From assembly GCA_028688175.1 (NCBI GenBank), contig JAQTYS010000020.1, positions 1-19,166 of the forward strand: a stretch of 19,166 nucleotides of DNA, written 5' to 3'. Origin of the DNA: Methanothrix sp. Lineage in GTDB: Archaea > Halobacteriota > Methanosarcinia > Methanotrichales > Methanotrichaceae. A program made the translations under genes and the position numbers. Positions 1 through 7,672 of this stretch are shown in pieces; within the stretch, counting starts at the first letter, position 1, and every line of letters begins with the position of its first letter. Below the pieces are notes generated by a model. It saw only the letters and a program-made list of their open reading frames with translations, ran no database searches and had not been told where the DNA came from.

Positions 1-101
1 GCCATGCCCCCATCGAGGTGCAGGAGAAGGTAGTCTCAGAGTCGAGCATCAGTAAGAGCGATGTAGAAAAGTTGATCAGTATCGAGAATTATCTGCAATA
101 A
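1..101 (+). CDS. C-terminal tail of an unknown protein (5' end outside window)
   Basis: An open frame reads from the left edge (first full codon at base 3) to a TAA at 99-101 and encodes about 32 residues. They are charged and probably helical, ending in ENYLQ. The stop lies two bases before the ATG of the permease at 104, which has no convincing Shine-Dalgarno sequence of its own, so the two genes are probably co-transcribed and translationally coupled. Nothing in the short tail identifies a family. Confidence 0.5.
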   Translation, partial: HAPIEVQEKVVSESSISKSDVEKLISIENYLQ

Positions 102-103
102 TT

Positions 104-1297
104 ATGACTGTAGATTTGGTGCAAGCGTCCCCCGGTAACCGATGGAGCGATCCATCTCGTTATATCATGGGCGTGTTCCTGCTCCTGGCAGGGCTGCTTG
201 TAGTGTACATTGGGCGATCGGCCATTCCTCTGGTATTATCTGCCGCACTGCTGGCCTTGATAGTTGATCCAGTTATTCGGTTCCTGGTCGTGCGTCTGCG
301 GATGAATAGGACTCTGGCAATTGTTATTACCTATTTGTTCGTCGTGGCCATGCTGCTCTTAGTTCCCTTGCTCCTTATCCAACCTCTTGTGGATGCCGCT
401 AACTTTGCCCTGAAAATTGATCCCAATTTGATTATACAGAGATTGGTCAACTTTATCCAATCTATTTCCACCCAGCTGCAAGACCACCAGTGGCTGGCGG
501 GAATATTGAATCCCCCAATTGAATCCTTGCTCAAGGCTCTGAATTACTCGGCATCATCTGCCTCGACACCTGCTCCCGTCGTGCAGATGTCGGTTGCCGA
601 CTTGAGCAGCCGACTGGGAAGGGCACTGGGCGCAGTAGCAGGATTCCTGGGACCGACCTTTTCCGGTCTGGCTTCGGTATTGTTCACGCTGCTCATGGCG
701 CTGCAAATGACCCTCACCGCGGGTGAGTTTAAAAACTGGTTTTCCGACTTGATTCCTCCCGGCCACGGACCTGAGCTTCACCTTCTGTTTGTAAAAATCC
801 ACCTGACCTGGACCGGTTTTCTGCGCGGTCAGATGCAACTCATGCTGGCGGTCGGGCTGCTCACCTGGATAGGAGGTTTTATCCTGGGATTGCCGCAGGC
901 ATTTTTCCTGGGCGTCATTGCGGGATTCATGGAGCTGATTCCCAATGTCGGTCCGGTTCTAGCAGCTGTTCCAGCGGTTCTGGTCGCTCTGCTCTTCGGA
1001 TCAACACATCTGGCATTAAGCCATCTGACTTTTGCGCTGGTAGTTATTGGTTTTTATACGCTTGTCCAGATGATGGAAAATCAATTCCTGGTGCCAAAGA
1101 TAATGGGAGGTGCTGTCGATCTTCCTCCCCTGATCGTTTTGATCGGCGTCATAGCCGGTACTGAGGCATTTGGCATAATGGGCGCGCTCCTGGCTACGCC
1201 AATGATTGCCACAGGAAAATTGATATTCCTTTATATTTATGGGAAGATCATGGAGGACACGCTTGCGCCAACGCCGGTTGGATCAAAGCCGAAATAA
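104..1297 (+). CDS. AI-2E family transporter (PerM/YdiK-type permease)
   Basis: This 397-residue integral membrane protein belongs to the AI-2E transporter family (PF01594). The hydrophobic profile fits about seven or eight membrane segments, with a poorly conserved soluble stretch near residues 100-170, as is usual. The family's best conserved part is present: ELIPNVGP at about residues 277-284, then ENQFLVPKIMG at about 325-335 and a final helix pair. Length is normal (350-400). Members have been linked to autoinducer-2 export, Na+/H+ antiport or general efflux, and most archaeal ones are uncharacterised, so the substrate cannot be named. It follows a partial gene by two bases and converges on the iron-sulfur protein, with a T-rich stretch at 1309-1320 as a likely terminator. 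Confidence 0.88.
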   Translation: MTVDLVQASPGNRWSDPSRYIMGVFLLLAGLLVVYIGRSAIPLVLSAALLALIVDPVIRFLVVRLRMNRTLAIVITYLFVVAMLLLVPLLLIQPLVDAANFALKIDPNLIIQRLVNFIQSISTQLQDHQWLAGILNPPIESLLKALNYSASSASTPAPVVQMSVADLSSRLGRALGAVAGFLGPTFSGLASVLFTLLMALQMTLTAGEFKNWFSDLIPPGHGPELHLLFVKIHLTWTGFLRGQMQLMLAVGLLTWIGGFILGLPQAFFLGVIAGFMELIPNVGPVLAAVPAVLVALLFGSTHLALSHLTFALVVIGFYTLVQMMENQFLVPKIMGGAVDLPPLIVLIGVIAGTEAFGIMGALLATPMIATGKLIFLYIYGKIMEDTLAPTPVGSKPK

Positions 1298-1308
1298 TAA
1301 AGGGACAA

Positions 1309-1320
1309 ATTTTTAGTTTT
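1309..1320 (+). terminator. T-rich stretch between convergent genes
   Basis: The short gap after the permease stop contains a run of T residues (ATTTTTAGTTTT). T-rich tracts without a hairpin commonly end archaeal transcription. The site overlaps the stop codon of the converging gene. Weak evidence, from position and composition only. Confidence 0.3.
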
Positions 1321-2050
1321 GCCATTGATATTTGATAGCATTCTTTGGGCAGACATCCACGCAGACGCCACAGAATATGCACTCCGTGTTTTCCATACGC
1401 CCCTGCCGGACCATATTGCTCACATCAAGCCCCATAGGGCAGTTCTTCGAGCATTTGTTGCAGTCTGTGCAGCGGCCAGCATCAGCAGACAGGTGAAGAG
1501 CAGGCCAGCGGATCAGATTTCGAATCTTTCTTCCGATGATCATTATCACTGCAATCGGGCAGAAATAATGGCAAAAGCCGCGCTTTCCGCCCAGAAGGGC
1601 AAATGTGGTCAAGAACGTGATTTGAGCGAAGAAAATTATGTATGCACCCGGTTTGGCAATTGAGATTCCATGATCGGTATAATAAAAAAGATCAACGGCA
1701 ATAAATCCTCCGGCAGAGCGAATTGCAGAGATGAGGGGGATAAAAATAACTGCAAGGAATATGATATATTTAAGCCAGTTTAGCCTGCCTGCAATAGCTG
1801 GTTTATTATTTATCTCAAAGTAAATCTCCTGCAAGCCGCCGGCAGGACAGAGCCAGCCGCACCAGAGCCTGCCCAGGAACAGCGAACTGATAAAAAGAAG
1901 GATAAAGAGGATCAAGCCGCCGGTGACAATCCCAACAGAAGCGCCCTGGGTTATTATCGGACAGGATATATACGCAAACGTAGCCGGCAATAGGACGAAC
2001 GAAAGAATAATCAACGTCTTTCTGATCCTTTGCCTGCATATGTTTTCCAT
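1313..2050 (-). CDS. NapH-like membrane 4Fe-4S binding protein
   Basis: About 245 residues from the chosen ATG at 2050. Four or more hydrophobic segments carry two CxxxCP motifs, CGWLCP (Cys64/68) and CHYFCP (Cys160/164), typical of the NapH/NosR/CcoG (Fer4_5) family. A C-terminal double ferredoxin domain follows, with CTDCNKCSKNCP (Cys194-204) and CIFCGVCVDVCP (Cys224-234), predicting two [4Fe-4S] clusters. It probably passes electrons at the membrane; the partner is unknown because no oxidoreductase subunit lies nearby. The frame is open to 2158, but the upstream residues do not resemble the family. An ATG at 2065 is possible; 2050 has a GAGG nine bases upstream and the right distance from a TATA-like box at 2076-2088. 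Confidence 0.85.
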   Translation of the reverse strand: MENICRQRIRKTLIILSFVLLPATFAYISCPIITQGASVGIVTGGLILFILLFISSLFLGRLWCGWLCPAGGLQEIYFEINNKPAIAGRLNWLKYIIFLAVIFIPLISAIRSAGGFIAVDLFYYTDHGISIAKPGAYIIFFAQITFLTTFALLGGKRGFCHYFCPIAVIMIIGRKIRNLIRWPALHLSADAGRCTDCNKCSKNCPMGLDVSNMVRQGRMENTECIFCGVCVDVCPKNAIKYQWQN

Positions 2051-2075
2051 ACGGATGTGCCTCATAACTTCTGAT

Positions 2076-2088
2076 CTTAAATATTTTT
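2076..2088 (-). promoter_or_regulatory. TATA-like box for the iron-sulfur protein gene
   Basis: On the minus strand the sequence reads AAAAATATTTAAG. Its centre is about 31 bases upstream of the ATG at 2050, which predicts a transcript start just ahead of that codon and supports the shorter protein. By eye only. Confidence 0.4.
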
Positions 2089-2180
2089 GCATGAGGCTTG
2101 CGTATTGGATGGAATGTTGCCGATGGGTCCTGAATTCTGTAAAATGCTGCCCGTGCACCCGCGGCCCGACATGTGAGTCA

Positions 2181-2228
2181 AGGCGAGGCGGATGCGGGGG
2201 CAGATTCGCGTTATGCCCTTCCTCGCCT
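2181..2228 (-). terminator. Nested inverted repeat after the Cache gene
   Basis: AGGCGAGG at 2181-2188 and CCTCGCCT at 2221-2228 are exact 8-base complements. Inside them GGGCA and TGCCC can form a second stem. The structure lies 25 bases past the stop of the Cache gene on the minus strand, so it may end or stabilise that transcript. It is also upstream of the iron-sulfur gene, so a leader role cannot be excluded. No T tract follows, which weakens the terminator call. Confidence 0.3.
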
Positions 2229-2252
2229 GTTAAAACGGAAGCGAGCTACCTA

Positions 2253-2822
2253 TTACGAACAGGATATGTAGATCCCAGAGCCGAGAAACCAATTGTCATC
2301 CACTTTCATTGCATAGGCGATCTTGAACTCATCTCTGTTATCGTGAGCGGGATTTGGAAAGATGAAGTAAGTAAATCCTTTCCCCTCTTTTGCAGCATTG
2401 AGGGTATTCCTGAGGGATGGGACGCCATTAGAATCTGTTACATCCAGCTTGTTTTTGCCGATCCAATCAGGTTTGAACGGATGTGCCAGGCAAGTTCCAT
2501 TGAAATCATAAGCGTAGATGTATAGGTCTTTACTGACAAATGAGCTGGTATTATTGCTGAATTCCTCGAGTGCTCTATCTTTGCCGACCACACGGGCATA
2601 GGCTAACGCCGACTCAACAAACGAGATAAGTTCTGTCTTGTTGGATGAAGTGGTTAGTGATTCATTTGCAGAACCTATAGATTCTTCTCTTGCCAGAGCC
2701 GATTGCATGAGCAAAACCGTGGCAGTCAGCAGCAAGATCACTATGATTAGCGCTTTGCAGTTATTCATATTTATCAAATTTAGTTTGACCTTCCTGAAAT
2801 ACTTTTGCCGCATCTGTATCAT
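2253..2822 (-). CDS. Secreted Cache-domain protein
   Basis: A single Cache-type sensor domain without any signalling module. The N-terminus is basic and leads into a hydrophobic core ending in MQSALA, a plausible signal peptide or anchor. The rest matches the single-Cache_2 pattern: an N-terminal helix (ELISFVESALAYARVVG), LYIYAYDFNGTCLAHPF, IGKNKLDVTDSNG, then FTYFIFPNP, IAYAMKVDDNWFLGSGIYI at the C-terminus. Such domains bind small extracellular ligands; here it would act alone or with a separate partner. The frame is open to 2936. I prefer the ATG at 2822 because GAGGT lies seven bases upstream; an ATG at 2768 gives a minimal signal peptide and is the alternative. Neighbours give no functional link. 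Confidence 0.78.
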   Translation of the reverse strand: MIQMRQKYFRKVKLNLINMNNCKALIIVILLLTATVLLMQSALAREESIGSANESLTTSSNKTELISFVESALAYARVVGKDRALEEFSNNTSSFVSKDLYIYAYDFNGTCLAHPFKPDWIGKNKLDVTDSNGVPSLRNTLNAAKEGKGFTYFIFPNPAHDNRDEFKIAYAMKVDDNWFLGSGIYISCS

Positions 2823-3071
2823 CTCTTTTACCTCGTCGAGCCGGGTGTGAAATGCCACCGCCTGGAAATCCTCGGGCCGCCTCCAGACTTCAGGGACATA
2901 ATACGGTTCAACCGGCATCCATATAGGGGCGACCAATACATTGAAGGTCTCCTGGTGGATAGAGACGGCCGGGAGGAAATTCGATTATTTCTTGTCCTTC
3001 GGATGTTTAATATCGATTGGGAAGAGGTAAATCAAATCCACAGGTTAGTCAATGAGGCTCAACAGGAATGA
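2805..3071 (+). CDS. Small hypothetical protein coupled to an MFS gene
   Basis: An 88-residue frame whose C-terminal half (from about DFRDIIRFN onward) is charged, balanced and protein-like. It ends in an ATGA overlap with the MFS start at 3068, the usual sign of translational coupling. I do not recognise a family. The first 10-15 residues are doubtful because they overlap the start region of the Cache gene on the opposite strand and no Shine-Dalgarno precedes the ATG at 2805. A later GTG at 2847 is an alternative start. It could be a small regulator or accessory of the exporter, but nothing in the sequence shows this. Confidence 0.42.
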   Translation: MPHLYHLFYLVEPGVKCHRLEILGPPPDFRDIIRFNRHPYRGDQYIEGLLVDRDGREEIRLFLVLRMFNIDWEEVNQIHRLVNEAQQE

Positions 3072-4501
3072 ACGCTGAAGTGGGGGGTTTAGAGCTGGAA
3101 GCGGGCAGCAAGAATCGTTACATAGTTTTGCTGCTTGTTCTTACCGGCGTCTTGATGGCAGTAGTTGATGGATCCGTAGTCAGCATTGCCCTTCCAACAA
3201 TTACAGAATATTTCCATGTCAATATCGCCCAGTCACAGATGATCATGACCTCTTATCTTGTCGCACTCACCAGTTTGCTCATGATCTTCGGCAAGGTCGC
3301 AGAATACGTGGGCAAGGCCAGGCTCTTCTTTCTCGGGATTGCCCTCTTTTCCTTCAGTTCTTTCGCCTGTGGCATCTCCACTAGCTTGAACCTCCTTGTG
3401 ATCTGCAGGATAATCCAGGCCACTGGAGCTGCCATGATGTTTTCTATAAGCTCAGCCATAATCTTTCAGTCATTCCCGAGAGGTGAGCAGGGCCGGGCCA
3501 TGGGTTACATCGGTGCCACCGTAGCTATCGGTAGCATATTGGGACCCACATTGGGCGGGTTCATAGTTGACCTATTGGGATGGAAGTATATTTTCCTGAT
3601 AAACGTGCCAATAGGCATCATTCAGTTGCTGCTCTCTTCCAGATACATGAGAATTGAGGACAAAAGATCCAGTAGCTCAGAGGTAGACTGGATTGGCGCA
3701 GTAACCCTGATTGCCTTCATAGTCTCTATGATGGCAATATTGGGCCAACTTTCCGTTAGCTTCACTTTTCAGCCTGCCAATGTAGCCTTGGCTTTGATCT
3801 TTTTTTGCTCTCTGGCAGTTTTCGTGATAAATGAATCCAGGCATAAAGCTCCGCTGCTGGACCTCTCCATCTTTCGTTACAAGATGTTTGTGCTGCCCTG
3901 TATCAGTATGGTAATCTTCTTCGTGGCCAATCTGATGGTATCCATTCTGGGGCCGTTCTATTTTGAGGGCGTGAGGGGATACACGCCATCACAGGTGGGT
4001 TTGATCTACCTCATAGTCCCAGCAATAATGGTCATTGGTGCGCCGGTTATAGGCTGGATCTATGACAACCATCAGTTCAGATACTTGGCCGCCCTGGGAA
4101 TGATGATCATGGCCTTCTCCATGATGCTCCTTGGCTATCTTGCGGTAAGCATGGGTAGCGATCCAGGATTGATGCTGCTTGCCTTTGTCTTCCTGGGCAT
4201 AGGCGGCGCCTTATTCCAGAGCCCCAACAACACCGAGACAATGAGATCCCTGCCTCGTGATAAGATAAACATCGCCTCCAGCTTCACGGCCACGATCAGA
4301 AACCTGGGAATGGCATTGGGCGTATCCTTTTCCGGTATTTTAGTATCTCTGCAGCTTGCCCAGGCAGGATATTATGGGTCCATTTTAGGGGCAGGTCCAG
4401 TGCTGCTCTCTGCTACCATAGGTCGAGTGATGATGCTGGCGGGGATATTATGCTTAATCGGAACCGTGGTCTCCATATACCGAGGACTGAATTGCGCTTA
4501 G
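3068..4501 (+). CDS. MFS transporter, DHA2 (14-helix) drug-exporter type
   Basis: 477 residues with about fourteen hydrophobic segments, the length expected for the DHA2 drug:H+ antiporter family. Visible family motifs are VDGSVVSIALP in helix 1 (residues 33-43, motif D1), a motif A variant GKVAEYVGKARLF after helix 2 (about 75-86), the antiporter motif C in helix 5 (GSILGPTLGG, about 155-164), and GWKYIFLINVPIG (171-183). Motif C indicates proton-driven export. Substrates of archaeal members are not predictable from sequence. Its ATG overlaps the stop of the preceding small gene by four bases. The next gene starts 105 bases later and has its own candidate promoter. Confidence 0.88.
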   Translation: MNAEVGGLELEAGSKNRYIVLLLVLTGVLMAVVDGSVVSIALPTITEYFHVNIAQSQMIMTSYLVALTSLLMIFGKVAEYVGKARLFFLGIALFSFSSFACGISTSLNLLVICRIIQATGAAMMFSISSAIIFQSFPRGEQGRAMGYIGATVAIGSILGPTLGGFIVDLLGWKYIFLINVPIGIIQLLLSSRYMRIEDKRSSSSEVDWIGAVTLIAFIVSMMAILGQLSVSFTFQPANVALALIFFCSLAVFVINESRHKAPLLDLSIFRYKMFVLPCISMVIFFVANLMVSILGPFYFEGVRGYTPSQVGLIYLIVPAIMVIGAPVIGWIYDNHQFRYLAALGMMIMAFSMMLLGYLAVSMGSDPGLMLLAFVFLGIGGALFQSPNNTETMRSLPRDKINIASSFTATIRNLGMALGVSFSGILVSLQLAQAGYYGSILGAGPVLLSATIGRVMMLAGILCLIGTVVSIYRGLNCA

Positions 4502-4521
4502 AATCATAAATCGATCACCTA

Positions 4522-4535
4522 ACGAACATGTTCGT
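4522..4535. promoter_or_regulatory. 14-base perfect palindrome, candidate operator
   Basis: ACGAACATGTTCGT is an exact palindrome in the 105-base gap between the two MFS genes, about 25 bases upstream of a TATA-like box. Its size and position fit a dimeric repressor or activator site. It resembles GAAC-n-GTTC operators, but the spacer is two bases, not the four of a Gram-positive LexA box, and archaea lack LexA. Confidence 0.4.
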
Positions 4536-4559
4536 CGCCTCAAACTGGTAGAGGCAAAT

Positions 4560-4567
4560 CTATATGC
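4560..4567 (+). promoter_or_regulatory. TATA-like box for the second MFS gene
   Basis: CTATATGC lies about 43 bases upstream of the ATG at 4607, which predicts a leader of roughly 18 bases. That leader contains GGTAGGAAGG, a reasonable Shine-Dalgarno sequence. Found by eye. Confidence 0.38.
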
Positions 4568-4606
4568 TGCCAAGAGTTCAACGTCTCATCCGATGGTAGG
4601 AAGGTT

Positions 4607-5920
4607 ATGAGTATGACATTGGAAAAAAGCAAAGTGAAGAATGTATTGAGCTACCGATGGGCGGTGTTCGGCATCCTGGCCTTCGCTTACTTCTTTGTAT
4701 ACTTTCACAGGGTGTCCTCGGCGGTTGTGTCTGCCGATATGCAGACCACCTTCCAAGTAAGCACTGCCGCCTCCATCGCACTCTTGAGTTCTGTGTATTT
4801 CTACGCCTACACAGTCATGCAGCTACCGTCTGGATTGTTGACCGACAACTGGGGACCACGCAAAACGGTCAGCCTCTTCACGCTTATAGCCGCAGCCGGC
4901 GCGATCCTCACAGGGATCGCATCTACCTTCGAGACGGTCATCGCCGGGCGGTTGTTGATAGGCATAGGCGTGGCCATGGTTTACATCCCCACCATGAAGA
5001 TCCTGGCCGCCTGGTACCGCAAGAATGAGTTCGCTTCTCTTTCCGGTATCCTGTTAGCGGTGGGCAACATCGGAGCCCTGAGTGCCGCTGGCCCTTTGGC
5101 CCTGATCTCCGACGCTCTGGGCTGGCAGCAGGTCTTCATCATACTGGGCATGATAACGCTCGTCCTGGCGGCATTAGCCTGGATGATCACTCGGGACCGT
5201 CCCTCGGACATGAACCTTCCCAGTATCCAGGAGATCGAGGCCATGGAGTTGGGTGAGCCAATAACTGATACCAAGACGATGGAGAAGATCCCAATGGGCA
5301 GAGCGCTCCGAATGACCTTCGGGGCGGGGATGAAGTTCTGGCCCCTGGCCATATGGTTCTTCTTCATGTACGGCAGCATGATGGTCTATCAAGGACTATG
5401 GGCGGGACCGTTTTTCCATGATATCATGGGATGGGACAGGCCCACCTACGGGCTGGTGCTGACCTTCATCGGGATAGGCATGATCTTGGGCTGCCCTACT
5501 GCCGGGTACATCTCTGATAAGATCCTGAAGTCTCGCAAGAAGGTGCTCATAATAGGGACTGTGGTATATACGATCATCTGGGCGATAATATGGATGACCG
5601 CCGGGCATATCACCAGTACTCAGACCTATATGGCGATTAACTTCGCCTTCGGCTTCTTCGGCGGGTTCTTCGTGGTGAGCTATGCTCAGCTCAAGGAGCT
5701 GTTCCCCATAAGCATTGTGGGGACGAGCACCGCGGCTCTCAATGTATTTCCCTTTGCCGGTGGGGCTATATTGCAGCAGGTCTCCGGCCTGATGCTGGCC
5801 ACCAGGTCCCTGGAGTCCTACCAGGGTTTATGGTTGTTCATGCTGATATGCATGATTATCGCAACGGTGGCGGCCTTGCTGTCCAAAGAGAAGGAGCCAG
5901 GGAAGGCTAATGGCTATTAG
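4607..5920 (+). CDS. MFS transporter, 12-helix permease
   Basis: 437 residues with about twelve hydrophobic segments and a charged central loop near residues 195-235, the standard MFS_1 layout. Motif A after helix 2 reads GLLTDNWGPRKTV (about 76-88). The helix 1 region has YFFVYFHRVSSAV, as in the branch that includes organophosphate/organic-anion (GlpT/UhpC-like) permeases. The substrate is unknown. It is not a close relative of the DHA2 exporter upstream. Two ATGs compete, 4607 and 4613: GGTAGG is spaced six bases from the first and GGAAGG eight bases from the second, so the start is uncertain by two codons. A likely operator palindrome and TATA box precede it. Confidence 0.88.
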   Translation: MSMTLEKSKVKNVLSYRWAVFGILAFAYFFVYFHRVSSAVVSADMQTTFQVSTAASIALLSSVYFYAYTVMQLPSGLLTDNWGPRKTVSLFTLIAAAGAILTGIASTFETVIAGRLLIGIGVAMVYIPTMKILAAWYRKNEFASLSGILLAVGNIGALSAAGPLALISDALGWQQVFIILGMITLVLAALAWMITRDRPSDMNLPSIQEIEAMELGEPITDTKTMEKIPMGRALRMTFGAGMKFWPLAIWFFFMYGSMMVYQGLWAGPFFHDIMGWDRPTYGLVLTFIGIGMILGCPTAGYISDKILKSRKKVLIIGTVVYTIIWAIIWMTAGHITSTQTYMAINFAFGFFGGFFVVSYAQLKELFPISIVGTSTAALNVFPFAGGAILQQVSGLMLATRSLESYQGLWLFMLICMIIATVAALLSKEKEPGKANGY

Positions 5921-5947
5921 ATTTTGTCATCTAGGCAGAAAAGCAGT

Positions 5948-6991
5948 ATGCGGGTAATTCTTCATGTCGATCTGGATGCCTTCTTTCCTTCCGTAGAAGT
6001 TCGAGAGCATCCGGAATTGAAGGATAGGCCGGTAATTGTTGGGGCAGATCCAAAAGAAGGCAAAGGCCGGGGCGTCGTTAGCAGTGCCTCCTATGAAGCC
6101 CGCAAGTTCGGCATCAGGTCAGCCATGCCTATATCCAGAGCCTGGAAGCTGTGCCCGGAAGGCGTTTATCTACGACCTCATTTCGACCTCTATATCCCGG
6201 CGTCCAATAGCATAATGAAAATTCTCAGGAGCCATGCTGATAAATTTGAGCAGGGCGGAATAGATGAAGCATATCTCGACATATCGAATTGGGTGAAGGA
6301 CTTCGATGAAGCAAGGGAATTTGCCGGGAAACTGATGGAAGAGGTCCTGGATAAGGAGAAATTAACGTGCTCCATTGGTGTCGCGCCCAATAAAATGCTT
6401 GCCAAGATCGGTTCCGATTACAAGAAGCCTTACGGGCTGACCGTAATTAGAGAAGAGGATGCGAAGGAGTTCCTTTCGCCCCTAAAAGTCAGAAAGATAC
6501 CGGGCGTTGGTCCCAAGACCGAGAGAAGGCTAAAAGACCTCAAAATCGAGACCATAGGCGATCTGGCCGCCATAAATCCTGAGCAATTAACTCGGCTCTT
6601 TGGGGTTTGGGGTAGCAGGCTTCATGAATACGCCAGTGGCATCGATTACAGTGAAGTCATAGAAGGATATGAGACAAAGTCGATCGGGAGAGAGGTGACC
6701 TTCGAGAAGGATGTAGACGACGAGAAGCAAATTCTTGGGATCCTGGATGAACTGGCAGATGAGATACAGAAAGATCTGATCGATAATGGACTCCGCTTCA
6801 AAACCATCACCATTAAAATCAGGTACGAGCATTTCGATACCTATACTCGCGCCAGGTCTCTGTCTTTTCCAACAAATGACCTGGGTATTCTCAGAAATAA
6901 TGCCCGAAGATTGATTGATGCCTTCTTGAGGGGAAACAAGAAGATCAGATTGATTGGGCTGCGAGTCTCAACTCTGATATGCAAACAATAG
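5948..6991 (+). CDS. dinB: DNA polymerase IV (Y-family, DinB/Dpo4 type)
   Basis: Translesion DNA polymerase of 347 residues from ATG 5948. The open frame extends to a TTG at 5924, but MRVILHVDLDAFFPSVE at the ATG matches the family N-terminus exactly. Catalytic carboxylates are in place: Asp8 in the VDLDAFF motif and Asp106-Glu107 in GGIDEAYLD, with Phe13 as steric gate. CSIGVAPNKMLAKIGSDYKKP (palm) and IPGVGPKTERRLKDL (thumb helix-hairpin-helix) follow, then the little-finger domain ending in IRLIGLRVSTL. It stops there: the usual C-terminal extension with a PCNA-binding PIP box is absent. It starts 27 bases after the MFS gene, perhaps in one transcript. Confidence 0.95.
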   Translation: MRVILHVDLDAFFPSVEVREHPELKDRPVIVGADPKEGKGRGVVSSASYEARKFGIRSAMPISRAWKLCPEGVYLRPHFDLYIPASNSIMKILRSHADKFEQGGIDEAYLDISNWVKDFDEAREFAGKLMEEVLDKEKLTCSIGVAPNKMLAKIGSDYKKPYGLTVIREEDAKEFLSPLKVRKIPGVGPKTERRLKDLKIETIGDLAAINPEQLTRLFGVWGSRLHEYASGIDYSEVIEGYETKSIGREVTFEKDVDDEKQILGILDELADEIQKDLIDNGLRFKTITIKIRYEHFDTYTRARSLSFPTNDLGILRNNARRLIDAFLRGNKKIRLIGLRVSTLICKQ

Positions 6992-7020
6992 GCATAGACG
7001 CCGCTTATTCACTTCAATCC
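6992..7020 (+). repeat. 29-base direct repeat, copy 1
   Basis: Starts directly after the polymerase IV stop with GCATAGACGCCGCTTATTC and ends CTTCAATCC. It matches 8153-8181 at 28 of 29 positions; the mismatch is A here, T in copy 2. Flanking bases differ on both sides. The two copies bracket the TPR remnant and the toxin-antitoxin pair. Confidence 0.85.
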
Positions 7021-7095
7021 AGCCCCTCCTCGCGCACCTCTGGACAGCCCCCTCAGCCACCTCTGTATCATCTCCTCCACCTCTCATGATCGGGC

Positions 7096-7599
7096 GTGGA
7101 AGACCTACGCCAGGATCCCGACAACCCCGATCTCCTCTACAACCAGGGGCCTCTGCTACGTGGACCTCGGCCAGCTTAACCAGGGCATAGAGCTGCTGCG
7201 CCGCTGCCTCCCGCTCGCGCTAGGCCACTCGCACGCCTGCGTGGCCCTGGGGCTAGCCCACCAGCGCAAGGGCGACCTCCCGCGGGCCAGGGAGTACGCT
7301 ATTGCCCGGCTCTGTCTGCTGATCCCAAGAACCCGGTGGCCCTCAAGAACCTGGGCGCTATCTTCGGCCAGGAGAAGGGCAGCCTGCGGGCGCTCTACTG
7401 CCTGCGCCGCTCCAACGAGTTCGATCCCAACGACCCCCAGGGAGACGCATGTGTTGCGGGCCTTGCCGGGGAGGGCCTTTTCGGCGCGGGAGCTGGTGTG
7501 CATCAAGTACGCCGGCTTCAAGAAGATCGAGCCGGGGATGGATATCGGGGTAGATCTGGGCGAGGAGTGGGGATGGCGGAGAGGCTGTTACCGAAATAG
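7096..7599 (+). pseudogene. Decayed TPR protein, copy 1
   Basis: Frame-by-frame reading gives one broken tetratricopeptide-repeat protein. DPDNPDLLYNQG (7114-7149) continues after an extra base near 7150 as LCYVDLGQLNQGIELLRRCL in a second frame. The track moves near 7300-7320 to DPKNPVALKNLGAIFGQEKG, and shifts back near 7437 to RETHVLRALPGRAFSARELV and KKIEPGMDIGVDLGEEWG. At least three frameshifts are needed, the 5' end is missing, and the middle of the protein is deleted at the DPxDP-RETHV junction. Base composition is GC-rich, unlike the toxin genes just after it. A paralogue lies at 13923-14405. I recall the C-terminal part as typical of a Methanothrix TPR family; that is recall, not a search. 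Confidence 0.75.
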
Positions 7600-7633
7600 T
7601 TGCATCTTGCTTACGGGTATTTCGCTGAAGTGC

Positions 7634-7647
7634 CGAAAGTTATATCT
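7634..7647 (+). promoter_or_regulatory. BRE/TATA promoter of the toxin-antitoxin pair
   Basis: CGAAAG followed by TTATATCT is a good BRE-TATA pair. The TATA centre is about 29 bases from the antitoxin ATG at 7673, which predicts a leader of only a few bases or none. No Shine-Dalgarno is present. Two TTTACAA copies in direct repeat (7650-7664) between box and start could be an autoregulatory operator. Confidence 0.55.
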
Positions 7648-7672
7648 GCTTTACAATCTTTACAAGATCACC

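Noticed and set aside
1319..1663. Plus-strand frame of 114 residues opposite the iron-sulfur protein
   Set aside because: The minus-strand gene has unmistakable cysteine motifs; this frame is its complement.
4522..4535. LexA-type SOS box next to a DinB-containing cluster
   Set aside because: The spacing between GAAC and GTTC is two bases rather than four, the site is 1.4 kb from the polymerase gene, and archaea lack LexA.
4657..5028. Long frame in the second MFS gene (123 residues, + strand)
   Set aside because: It lies entirely within the MFS gene in another frame and has Arg/His-rich composition typical of a GC-rich shadow.
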